Shown here piece after piece: positions 48,990 through 59,555 of a stretch of 64,000 nucleotides of DNA. Both the position numbers and the translations under genes were made by a program. The first letter of the stretch is position 1; each line of letters begins with the position of its first letter. The notes under the pieces are model-generated. The model saw only the letters and a list, made by a program, of their open reading frames with translations, was not told the DNA's origin and did no database searches. The stretch comes from Pseudoalteromonas peptidolytica (lineage in GTDB: Bacteria; Pseudomonadota; Gammaproteobacteria; Enterobacterales; Alteromonadaceae), in NCBI RefSeq assembly GCF_012641745.1, contig NZ_WEHZ01000001.1:186001-250000 (forward strand). The letters run 5' to 3'.

Positions 48990-51134
48990 CTATTTGGGAT
49001 CTAGCCCTCTGCGCTTTAAAAGCGCTGCAGTCGTCGGCTCTTTTCCGCGGAATGCTTTGTAAGAGTCCATTACAGGTCTTGAGTTACCAACTGATAAAAT
49101 ATGTTTACGATATTTTTCGCCATTTTCAAGTTTAAGGCCACCGAGCTTTTGCACGTATGCATAGGCGTCGGCTGCTAATATTTCACTCCACATATAGGCA
49201 TAGTAACCAGCAGAATAGCCGCCTCCCATAGAGTGCGCAAAAAATGCTGATTTATAACGCGGTGGAACGTAATCGAGGGCGACTCCATGCTTTTCCAGTG
49301 CCGCTTGTTCAAATTCATTGATATCAGTGGGAGCATGCTCGGGGGAAATTGTATGCCACTCCATATCTAAGAGCGCAGATGCCATGTACTCCAAGGTATC
49401 GTAGCCCATATTAAAAGTTCGTGAGCGGATCACTTTATCAAGCAGTGTGTTTGGGATGGGCTCGCCGGTTTGGTAATGCTTTGCATAGTTACTGATAACT
49501 TCAGGGTGTGCAGCCCAGTCTTCCTCAAAGGTTGAGGGAAACTCAACAAAGTCACGAGAAACAGCGGTTCCAGCAAGGCTCGGATATTTTACGTCAGAAA
49601 ACATCCCGTGTAAGCCATGTCCCATTTCGTGAAACATAGTTGTCACTTCATTGTAGCTCACAAAGGTTGGCTCACCATCAGGTGCCTTTGCAATATTCAT
49701 GACATTGATAACCACAGGCTTTTGGTTTAATAACTCAGATTGCCCTACAAATGAATTCATCCAAGCTCCACCACGTTTACCTTCTCTTGCAAAATAGTCG
49801 GCAAAGAATATCGCGAGGCTTTCACCATTGTTATCGAATAGTTCATAAGCCTTAACGTCTGGATGATATACAGGTAAGTCAGGGCGAGCTTTGAAACTTA
49901 CGCCGTACAACTTATTCATGGTATAAAAAACACCATTTTCTAAGACGTTATTAAATTCGAAGTACTTTTTCACTTCTGTTTCGTCTAGGTCATAACGAGA
50001 TTGACGAACTTTTTCAGCGTAGTATGCCCAGTCCCAAGGTTTGATGTCGAACGAGTGCCCTTCGCTTTGAATAAGCGTTTTAATATCTGCTGCTTCCTTT
50101 TCCACGTTGGAAACAACGGCCGGCACCATGCTACCAAGCATGTCGTAAACTGCTTTAGGGTTTCTAGCCATTTGCTTTTCTAGGCCGTAGTCTGCCCAGC
50201 TTTTATACCCTAACAGCGCTGCTTTTTCAGCCCTTAACTGTGCCAGTCGGATGATAATCTGAGTATTGTCATTATCACCTGACTGAGCACGATAAGCAGA
50301 AGCTTGCCAAATCTGTTGCCTAAGTGCTCGGTTGGTTAAAGACGCTAAAATAGGTTGACGAGTTGTGTTGGTAATACCTATTAAGTACTTATCTTTATGT
50401 CCTGCTGCTTCAGCCGCGCGTTTAGTGGCAAGAATTTGTCTTTCTGTTAAACCGTCCAATGCGGCTTTATCATCAACAATCACTGATATGGCAGACGTTT
50501 CTGCTAATAGGTTTTGTGAAAACTGGGTAGTTAGAGATGAATGTTCTTCATTGATTTTGCGAATTTTCTCCTTATCTTCAGCACTTAGTTTTGCGCCAGC
50601 TCGCACAAAGTTGGTGTAGTAAACATCCAATAAACGCTTTGATTCTGAGTCCAGTTCGAGTGAGTTACGATTATCATAAAGCGACTTTATACGGCCAAAT
50701 AATGCGGCGTTCAAATTGATGTTATCGCGGTGTTCTGCGAGCATTGGGGCTAGTTCTTTTTGTAATTGACGACGCTTTACCGAGCTATCTGTGCCTATTA
50801 AGTTAAAAAATACACTACTGGTTCGCTTTAGCAGTGCACCACTTTTTTCCATTGCAACTAAGGTGTTTTCAAACGTAGGCGTTGCTGGGTTGCTTGCTAT
50901 TCTTTCGACTTCTTCAAGGTGTTCTGCCATTCCTAATGTAAATGCTGGCATAAAATGCTCATCCTTTATTTTATCAAACATTGGAGTTTGATAGGTCAAG
51001 GTGCTGACATTGAGTAATGGATTTATATAAGCTGTTTCTGCAGAGACGGCAGATGTCATCTCAGTTGAATAATTAGAGCAACCTGAGACAAACAGTGTGG
51101 AGTAAATCGCAGCTGCGATGACAGTCTTTTTCAT
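48990..51134 (-). CDS. M3-family peptidyl-dipeptidase, lipoprotein (Dcp-like)
   Basis: A zinc metallopeptidase of the Dcp/thimet family. A lipoprotein signal (MKKTVIAAAIYSTLFVSGC) gives a predicted lipid anchor. The catalytic motif is FHEMGHGLHGM, and a further family segment is SRDFVEFPSTFEEDW. The C-terminal PRYKSAFFAHSMGGGYSAGYYAYMWSE is characteristic. The ATG at 51134 is preferred because AAGAAG lies eight bases upstream; ATG 51140 would add two residues. A Zur-like box lies 26 bases before the start, so it is probably part of the zinc-limitation response. It could supply peptides or recover zinc-bound material, but that is inference. Confidence 0.9.
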   Translation of the reverse strand: MKKTVIAAAIYSTLFVSGCSNYSTEMTSAVSAETAYINPLLNVSTLTYQTPMFDKIKDEHFMPAFTLGMAEHLEEVERIASNPATPTFENTLVAMEKSGALLKRTSSVFFNLIGTDSSVKRRQLQKELAPMLAEHRDNINLNAALFGRIKSLYDNRNSLELDSESKRLLDVYYTNFVRAGAKLSAEDKEKIRKINEEHSSLTTQFSQNLLAETSAISVIVDDKAALDGLTERQILATKRAAEAAGHKDKYLIGITNTTRQPILASLTNRALRQQIWQASAYRAQSGDNDNTQIIIRLAQLRAEKAALLGYKSWADYGLEKQMARNPKAVYDMLGSMVPAVVSNVEKEAADIKTLIQSEGHSFDIKPWDWAYYAEKVRQSRYDLDETEVKKYFEFNNVLENGVFYTMNKLYGVSFKARPDLPVYHPDVKAYELFDNNGESLAIFFADYFAREGKRGGAWMNSFVGQSELLNQKPVVINVMNIAKAPDGEPTFVSYNEVTTMFHEMGHGLHGMFSDVKYPSLAGTAVSRDFVEFPSTFEEDWAAHPEVISNYAKHYQTGEPIPNTLLDKVIRSRTFNMGYDTLEYMASALLDMEWHTISPEHAPTDINEFEQAALEKHGVALDYVPPRYKSAFFAHSMGGGYSAGYYAYMWSEILAADAYAYVQKLGGLKLENGEKYRKHILSVGNSRPVMDSYKAFRGKEPTTAALLKRRGLDPK

Positions 51135-51140
51135 AAACAT

Positions 51141-51474
51141 TCTTCTTGTATTGCTTGTTATGTTATAATATATCAGCTTCTTGTGTTTTATATTGCAACT
51201 TATCGCATAATAATGGTGTTATAACGATTTTCAGTTTTACGTTCCGTTTGTTTGCGTAGCCTAAACGTAGAGTAGTAAATGCCTTCCTAGCCGTTAACTT
51301 TGATTCTGACTACGTTCAAATCTACTTCTAATACGTATACTTACTCTTGCTAGCGGGCGAAATTACCGCTTCAATCGCCTAGCGGAGCTACTTCTAAAAT
51401 TCTCAGATAAGACAAGGTAACTCTAAAATAGCGGTTAGCTTTTTGTGTATCCAAGCCTAAAGTGAGACAAGAGA
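51141..51474. other. 334-base intergenic region between the M3 gene and folE2
   Basis: Apart from the Zur-like box at 51160-51174, I see no convincing gene, terminator or named repeat. There is a second weaker stretch with TGTTATAACG at about 51219 that resembles half of such a box. Confidence 0.5.
51160..51174. promoter_or_regulatory. Zur-like operator before the M3 peptidase
   Basis: ATGTTATAATATATC agrees at 13 of 15 positions with the reverse complement of the two boxes between zur and the TonB receptor (GATACAATATAACAT). It lies just upstream of the M3 peptidase start. Confidence 0.7.
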
Positions 51475-52401
51475 TTATCCGCACAACTGATGTGTTGGAA
51501 ATTTATGATCAACGACGACTGCATTGTGAGCATGTAAACTTTCTTGATGCTCTACCTTAAACCAGTAATCTATAAATTGAGGGCATGTTTCTAAAAATTG
51601 CTTGACTCTGCGCGCAGCATCTTCGCAAAACATTAAATTTTCTGCATTTAGCTTCGCAAATGCCTGTTCATCTTCGCGTTTTACCGCAGTTTGAACTGGC
51701 GTGCCAATGGTTTGTTCTAGCGCTTTTATAAGGTTTGGAATGAGGGGTAACATCCGTTCTGTTAGTTTTACTGTTACGTAAGCGAAAGAACGCTGGCTAT
51801 GAGGTGTGGCAATGCTCCCTTTTAGAGAGGTTATCCACGTCATTAGTTCGTGTTTTGAAATCATCTCATGGGAAAACTGTTCTTCGATCTCTTCACTTAA
51901 TGCTTGTCTAGAAAGTGCCGCTGAACAAGGGCAGGTACTTGAATAGGCAATAGTAAGTGACAACTCATAGCTAAGCTCTGAGTTTATATACTCACAATTA
52001 AGCGTGATAGGGTAACTTTGATAGCCGAATTGATCGCTCAACAATGCTGGTTTATCTATGGTTACTTCAAACTGTAACTCAAGCTTGGCTGCGTTGCTCA
52101 ATCCTTGCTGAGATTGAACCGATTCTTTTAATAACGCTTCAATCGTTTTAATATTCAAAGGAGTCGTACTTAGTATCTCTCTCAAGCGAATGTATAACCG
52201 GGACATATGGATCCCTTTCGCCTCAGGTTTATCAAGGCTAACAAAAATATTTGCAAGAGCGTTAACCCTTTGGTAAGAGGTGCTTGATATTTCTACTTCT
52301 AAAGGTATGGCAATTTTTTCCATACCGACCCACTTTAGCGGTAAAGCTGTTGTTGCAAGCTGCCCAGAGGCAACATCAGGTAAAGATACTGTCATAGTCA
52401 T
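51475..52401 (-). CDS. folE2: GTP cyclohydrolase, FolE2 (type IB)
   Basis: The first enzyme of folate synthesis, in the form that does not need zinc and is used when zinc is scarce. The family core starts LPLKWVGMEKIAIPLEVE. The catalytic Cys lies in STCPCSAALSRQ, and the segment PHSQRSFAYV is diagnostic. The ATG pair at 52401/52395 gives 306-308 residues, the usual FolE2 length; GGAA upstream of 52395 suits initiation. The reading frame stays open for another 276 bases upstream to the end of the dihydroorotase gene, but that part does not look like FolE2. It is the last gene of the zur operon. Confidence 0.9.
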   Translation of the reverse strand: MTMTVSLPDVASGQLATTALPLKWVGMEKIAIPLEVEISSTSYQRVNALANIFVSLDKPEAKGIHMSRLYIRLREILSTTPLNIKTIEALLKESVQSQQGLSNAAKLELQFEVTIDKPALLSDQFGYQSYPITLNCEYINSELSYELSLTIAYSSTCPCSAALSRQALSEEIEEQFSHEMISKHELMTWITSLKGSIATPHSQRSFAYVTVKLTERMLPLIPNLIKALEQTIGTPVQTAVKREDEQAFAKLNAENLMFCEDAARRVKQFLETCPQFIDYWFKVEHQESLHAHNAVVVDHKFPTHQLCG

Positions 52402-52429
52402 TTCCGGTGAGGTTTCTAGGGCCTGTTGA

Positions 52430-52677
52430 TCTTTGCTGTTTGATTTTTGTTCTCCTGAGTGTGTTTTGGTCGCGACGCTCGACTTGCCGCCTAGTAATCT
52501 ATGCAAAAGTTGAGCAACAATGAACAAAGCGCACTCAGCTGAACCCAAAGGGCAGCGCTTGATTAGCATTTCTACTGTGTTCTCGCCTGACTCACATAGA
52601 ATAACTATGCTACGCAGGCTCTGTCTTGTACAAATACCAATCAAACTGCTGCAAAAACAAACTTGAAAGGTAAACAT
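52430..52677 (-). other. Open but unfamiliar segment between dihydroorotase and folE2
   Basis: About 250 bases with no stop in the folE2 frame. They hold AGGGCCTGTTGATCTTTG and other text that feels like the end of an insertion-sequence or similar repeat. It may be a mobile-element remnant or a real N-terminal extension of FolE2. I cannot decide without a search. Confidence 0.4.
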
Positions 52678-52680
52678 GCC

Positions 52681-54015
52681 CTAGCGATTAAAAATTAGTG
52701 GCATAGCGGCTTTGGGTGTATTAAGCGGTTGTTGGCCGTCATAAACGAGACTGCCATTCACCCAAGTTTTTAAAACTTTAGCTGAAAAACGGTGACCGTC
52801 GAATGGGGTCCAGCCACAGTGATAGTGTGTTTTCTGATGGCAAGTGAGCGTTTCTTGATGAGGGTTCACGAGCACTAAGTCAGCATAGTATCCTTCACGA
52901 ATAAAGCCTCTATCTACAATGTGATACCTTAACGCTGGATTATGTGCCACCTTCTCAACGAGTTGCTCTATAGATAAACGCTGATGATGCACATGGTCGA
53001 GCAAGCTTAACAATGCATGTTCAACTAAAGGCAAACCCGCAGGTGCTTGCTGGTAGGGGAGTTGCTTTTCTTGCCAAGTATGAGGCGCGTGATCAGTAGC
53101 AATAATATCTATTTGATTATTACGCACTGCTGCTAACAAAGCATCACGATCGCTTTTCGCTTTAATCGCTGGGTTGCATTTTATTAGGTTACCCTGCAGT
53201 GCATAATCTTCTTGACTGAACCACAAATGATGAACACATGCTTCTGCCGTAATATGTTTGTCGCGAATATCGCCTGAAGGGAATAAGCTCAATTCTTTTT
53301 CTGTTGTGATATGCAGTACATGTAAATCGCTACGATATTGTTTCGCTAAAGATACAGCGTACGAAGAGGATGAATAACACGCTTCGACGTCACGAATGAT
53401 GGGGTGATCTTGAATTGTTAAACTGCCACTGCGTCCGATGCACATGGATAAATTCTTTTCAATCACTCTTCCATCTTCACAGTGGGTGACAATTAGGGTG
53501 GGACTTTCTCTGAAAATTGCGTCGAGAGCTTGTGGATGCTCAACGAGTAGATCGCCTGTTGATGCCCCCATAAAAACTTTAACACCGCAGTACTTCTTCG
53601 CATCTAAACGTTTTATTTGTTCTAAATTATCTTCGGTTGCCCCTAAGTAAAAACTATAGTTTGCCAGCGAACTTCTAGACGCAATCGCGTATTTCTGTTC
53701 AAGAGCTTCAATGGTTGTAGTCGCAGGGCTTACGTTTGGCATTTCCATATAGCTGGTGATACCACCTGCCACAGCAGCTCTGGATTCTGAGGCTATATTC
53801 CCCTTCTGTGTTAAGCCGGGCTCACGGAAATGTACTTGGTCGTCTATCATTCCAGGGAGTAGAAAATAACCTGTCGCATCGACAATATAGTCATTTGACT
53901 GTGCCGTTATTGAACTTTCAATTTTATTTATTCTGTTATCAACGATAAGTACATCACATTCTTGTGATTGATTCTCGTTGACCACAATTGCATTTTTTAT
54001 CAGTGTGCTTTTCAT
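52681..54015 (-). CDS. Dihydroorotase paralogue of the zinc-limitation type
   Basis: An amidohydrolase of pyrimidine synthesis, 444 residues. Motifs are DDQVHFREPGLTQK, the carbamylated Lys in GVKVFMGASTG, the metal His in VTHCEDG and LHVLHITTE, and the catalytic Asp in ATDHAPHT. The usual first motif is DxHVHxREPG. Here the first metal-binding His is Gln (QVH). This form is known from some Bacteroidetes and Zur-linked enzymes and fits low metal demand. It lies 11 bases after zur. Its exact role (zinc-sparing replacement of PyrC) is inferred from the neighbours. Confidence 0.88.
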   Translation of the reverse strand: MKSTLIKNAIVVNENQSQECDVLIVDNRINKIESSITAQSNDYIVDATGYFLLPGMIDDQVHFREPGLTQKGNIASESRAAVAGGITSYMEMPNVSPATTTIEALEQKYAIASRSSLANYSFYLGATEDNLEQIKRLDAKKYCGVKVFMGASTGDLLVEHPQALDAIFRESPTLIVTHCEDGRVIEKNLSMCIGRSGSLTIQDHPIIRDVEACYSSSSYAVSLAKQYRSDLHVLHITTEKELSLFPSGDIRDKHITAEACVHHLWFSQEDYALQGNLIKCNPAIKAKSDRDALLAAVRNNQIDIIATDHAPHTWQEKQLPYQQAPAGLPLVEHALLSLLDHVHHQRLSIEQLVEKVAHNPALRYHIVDRGFIREGYYADLVLVNPHQETLTCHQKTHYHCGWTPFDGHRFSAKVLKTWVNGSLVYDGQQPLNTPKAAMPLIFNR

Positions 54016-54026
54016 ATTGTAGGGAC

Positions 54027-54518
54027 CTATTTGTCAAGTTTGGCTTTGCAAAGGTTACATAAGCCAGGCAACTCTAAGCGTGCATTTGCAGCTGAAAATC
54101 CAGTGCTTTCTACCGCTTTAAATAGATGCTTGGCAGCCTCTTGAACAGAATCTATTTCTTCTATTTGATGGCAGGATTTGCAGACTAAGATCACGGATAG
54201 ATGGTGATGGCACGCACCATCTAGACTCTTACAGGCTATATATTTATTTGCAGAATGGATCCGGTGTGCCAGATTGACTGATTCTAAGAATTCAAGAATG
54301 CGGTACACGGACATTGCTAGAATAGGAGAGTTGGTGCTTTTATTGTATTTGTCAGTAAGTTCATACGCTGATAGCGGCTCGACTGTTTGCAATAATATTT
54401 CAAGCACGCCCTGTCGTTTTTCAGTTAAACGCAGCCCTAACGATTGGCATTTTGCTTGAGCCTGTTTGAGAATAAAATTTCGTTGAGTTTTGTTCACGGC
54501 AATGACGACATAATTCAT
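54027..54518 (-). CDS. zur: Zinc uptake regulator, Fur family
   Basis: A 163-residue Fur-type repressor. The winged helix contains RLTEKRQGVLEILLQ and SVYRILEFLESVNLAHRI. HHHLSVILVCKSC and CNLC give the metal-binding His and the structural CxxC pairs. The Zur assignment rather than Fur comes from shape (CKSC...CNLC) and from neighbours: two zinc-sparing enzymes in the same transcript and a zinc-type TonB receptor across the shared promoter. Twin operator-like boxes just upstream suggest autoregulation. Confidence 0.9.
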   Translation of the reverse strand: MNYVVIAVNKTQRNFILKQAQAKCQSLGLRLTEKRQGVLEILLQTVEPLSAYELTDKYNKSTNSPILAMSVYRILEFLESVNLAHRIHSANKYIACKSLDGACHHHLSVILVCKSCHQIEEIDSVQEAAKHLFKAVESTGFSAANARLELPGLCNLCKAKLDK

Positions 54519-54524
54519 TCAACT

Positions 54525-54542
54525 ATTGATACAATATAACAT
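54525..54542. promoter_or_regulatory. Zur-like operator copy 1 (zur / TonB receptor promoter)
   Basis: ATTGATACAATATAACAT, exactly repeated 28 bases further on. It resembles the known gammaproteobacterial Zur box (GTTATAnTATAAC core) and lies between the divergent starts. Confidence 0.75.
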
Positions 54543-54552
54543 ATCAAGCATA

Positions 54553-54570
54553 ATTGATACAATATAACAT
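54553..54570. promoter_or_regulatory. Zur-like operator copy 2
   Basis: The same 18 bases as at 54525, ending 14 bases before the receptor start, so it overlaps the region where the receptor transcript or its ribosome site must lie. Confidence 0.75.
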
Positions 54571-54584
54571 TTATTGGAGTCGTT

Positions 54585-57002
<2,418 letters not shown>

Positions 57003-57015
57003 GAATCTCAATCAT

Positions 57016-57050
57016 TATGTACCTGTTAGCTAAAGCCATACAGGTACATA
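57016..57050 (+). other. Perfect 11-bp inverted repeat downstream of the receptor
   Basis: TATGTACCTGT pairs with ACAGGTACATA around a 13-base loop. No T-tract follows, so whether it terminates transcription is unclear. A smaller ACATAG/CTATGT hairpin comes next. Confidence 0.6.
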
Positions 57051-57137
57051 AGTCACTGAGTTATGCAACAACATAGATTTTAACTATGTGTAGCACTAGA
57101 TTATTACCGACACGATTCACAATCAGCAGGGGAAATT

Positions 57138-58514
57138 ATGGTTTCACGTCGAGGGTTTTTAAGGGGGGCAGGCACCCTAGCATTTATTGGCCTTTCTAAA
57201 AGCGCATTTGGCAGAGTGCCACTATTAGATTTTAACACGATGATAGCTGGGTATGGACCGTTGATCACTGACCCCAATGGCTTACTCGATTTGCCCCAAG
57301 GTTTCAGTTATCAAATAGTATCAAGCCTTGGGGATGAAATGTCCGATGGTTTTACTGTACCAGATAAAGCCGATGGTATGGGCTGTATTGCTTTAGATGA
57401 AGAGCGGGTTGCATTGATCCGCAATCATGAATTGAAACCAACAGATTTAGCAAAAGCCGATAATAGTATTCGCCAACATAAAAGTGATCTTGCTTTTGAT
57501 ACAAATGGCTCAGGCATCGCGCTTCCAGGTGGCACAAGTCATATTGTCTATAACCTAAAAACACGTCAAAAAGAACAAGAATATTTATCCTTGGTTGGCA
57601 CTATTCGCAACTGCTCTGGTGGAATAACGCCTTGGGGGAGTTGGCTTACTTGTGAAGAAACAACTGCAACTAAAAATGATGGTTTTACACAAGATCACGG
57701 ATATATTTTTGAAGTACCAGCGACTGCAAAGGGTTTAATTAAGCCACAACCTCTAAAAGCAATGGGGCGGTTTAATCATGAAGCTGCTGCTGTTGATCCC
57801 AAAACAGGTATTGTTTATCTCACGGAAGACCGGGGAGACAGTGTGTTTTACCGCTTTATTCCAAACGAAAAAGCAAAGCTCCACAAAGGCGGGAAACTAC
57901 AAGCGTTGGCTGTGAAAGAAAGCCCGCAATTTGATAGTCGAAATTGGAATAAAAAAGCGATGCCACTTCATCAGGAGTTTATCGTTGAGTGGATAGATTT
58001 GGACGACCCGCAAAGTGCTAAAGACGATTTACGGATCCGTGCTTATCGAAGTGGAGCAGCGTTATTTGCTCGAGGTGAAGGGATCCATTGGGGTGAAAAA
58101 GAACTGTATTTCTGCTGCACCAATGGTGGGAAAAAGCAGCTAGGGCAAGTGATGAAATATCAGCCATCTGAATTTGAAGGGACAGAAAAAGAACATCTCA
58201 GTCCAGGAAAGCTATCTTTATTTGTGGAAAGCACTAGCCAGTCTCTCTATAACTTTGGTGATAATCTCACTGTATCACCAAAAGGTCATTTAATTGTGTG
58301 TGAGGATCAGTACTCGGATATTGTAAATAACTACCTAAGAGGAGTGACACCAAATGGTGAACTTTACAATTTTGCTAGATTAACCAAGCAAACTGAACTT
58401 GCAGGCGCTTGTTTTTCACCAGATGGAGGTACGTTATTTGTCAATGTCTACTCACCAACTACGACACTAGCGATTGTTGGACCTTGGGAGTGCTTCAATG
58501 AATCCTGTACATAA
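57138..58514 (+). CDS. PhoX-type alkaline phosphatase-like protein (DUF839), Tat-exported
   Basis: A 458-residue protein with an N-terminal twin-arginine signal (SRRGFLRGAGTLAFIG). The PhoX/DUF839 marks are GGITPWGSWLTCEETT, RFNHEAAAVDPKTGIVYLTEDRGDSVFYRF and NFGDNLTVSPKGHLIVCEDQ. PhoX enzymes use iron and calcium instead of the zinc of PhoA, so a place beside the zinc island makes sense. No Zur box was seen in the 135-base gap from the receptor gene. Read-through from the receptor promoter is possible. Confidence 0.85.
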   Translation: MVSRRGFLRGAGTLAFIGLSKSAFGRVPLLDFNTMIAGYGPLITDPNGLLDLPQGFSYQIVSSLGDEMSDGFTVPDKADGMGCIALDEERVALIRNHELKPTDLAKADNSIRQHKSDLAFDTNGSGIALPGGTSHIVYNLKTRQKEQEYLSLVGTIRNCSGGITPWGSWLTCEETTATKNDGFTQDHGYIFEVPATAKGLIKPQPLKAMGRFNHEAAAVDPKTGIVYLTEDRGDSVFYRFIPNEKAKLHKGGKLQALAVKESPQFDSRNWNKKAMPLHQEFIVEWIDLDDPQSAKDDLRIRAYRSGAALFARGEGIHWGEKELYFCCTNGGKKQLGQVMKYQPSEFEGTEKEHLSPGKLSLFVESTSQSLYNFGDNLTVSPKGHLIVCEDQYSDIVNNYLRGVTPNGELYNFARLTKQTELAGACFSPDGGTLFVNVYSPTTTLAIVGPWECFNESCT

Positions 58515-58598
58515 TTAACTTGTTTGGACAATTTAAATTATCTTATGGTGTGGTTACACTGGTGAGGAATATGACAACACCAAAATAACGAGTGCAGT

Positions 58599-59510
58599 AT
58601 GACAACAATATTCCAAGCACCTCAAGCGGTGGTGATGATCCGCCCACACCATTTCACTTCAAACCCCCAAACCATGCAAGATAACGCTTTTCAGCAAGCT
58701 TGTAGCGAAAACAACCCTAACAATAGAGCTTATGTTGAGGTCAGTAACGCAGTGCACGCGTTAGAATTAGCTGGCGTGAAAGTGCACTTATTTGAGGACA
58801 CCTCTACGAAGACTCCTGATTCAGTATTTCCTAACAATTGGTTTTCGACTCATAGTGATGGTCAATTGACGATTTATCCTATGTATGCACCAAATCGACG
58901 GCTTGAAGTGCGCAGCGACATTATCGATTTTTTACGTGCTCAGTATCAGGTGACAAATATCAATGACTATAGTCATCTAACCGCTGAAGAAATATTCCTT
59001 GAAGGCACCGGCTCAATGGTTATCGACCATCAAACAAAAGTGGCCTATGCGGTAGAGTCTAAGCGCACCAACACAGATTTAGTTAATCAGGTTTGTCAGC
59101 AATTGGGGCTACAAGCCGAGATATTTAATGCCTATGATAAAAACCAAGTATCGGTTTATCACACTAATGTCTTAATGTGTGTTGCGACCGACTTCGCCAT
59201 GATATGTCTAGATATGGTGCCTGAACATCAGCGGACAAAACTTGTTGCCTGTTTAACGCAAAGCGGTCACACGCTAATTGAGCTATCTTATGAGCAAATC
59301 CAACATTTTTGTGGCAACGCGATTGAGTTGCAAGGGAGCACCGGTCGCATACTTGCGCTTTCTACTACGGCTTATCGGGCGCTATTACCAGAGCAAATTA
59401 CTGTCATTGAAGAGTCAGCTAAGCTAGTTGCTATTGATATACCGACAATTGAAGCCGCAGGTGGCTCGGTGCGTTGTATGATTGCTGGAGTCCATTTAAA
59501 TAACCGTTAA
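58599..59510 (+). CDS. ctlX: CtlX-like arginine deiminase-superfamily hydrolase
   Basis: A 303-residue penteine-fold enzyme. The opening QAVVMIRPHHFTSNPQT, the SVFPNNWFSTH segment, the His in VSVYHTNVLM and the terminal catalytic Cys in GGSVRCMIAGVHL are as in CtlX (citrulline utilisation hydrolase). It presumably hydrolyses a guanidino or ureido substrate. A symporter gene follows 45 bases later. ATG 58599 gives a complete N-terminus. Confidence 0.9.
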   Translation: MTTIFQAPQAVVMIRPHHFTSNPQTMQDNAFQQACSENNPNNRAYVEVSNAVHALELAGVKVHLFEDTSTKTPDSVFPNNWFSTHSDGQLTIYPMYAPNRRLEVRSDIIDFLRAQYQVTNINDYSHLTAEEIFLEGTGSMVIDHQTKVAYAVESKRTNTDLVNQVCQQLGLQAEIFNAYDKNQVSVYHTNVLMCVATDFAMICLDMVPEHQRTKLVACLTQSGHTLIELSYEQIQHFCGNAIELQGSTGRILALSTTAYRALLPEQITVIEESAKLVAIDIPTIEAAGGSVRCMIAGVHLNNR

Positions 59511-59555
59511 AAAATACTAGATAAATGGCAAATAATAATAAAATAGGAACCGCCT

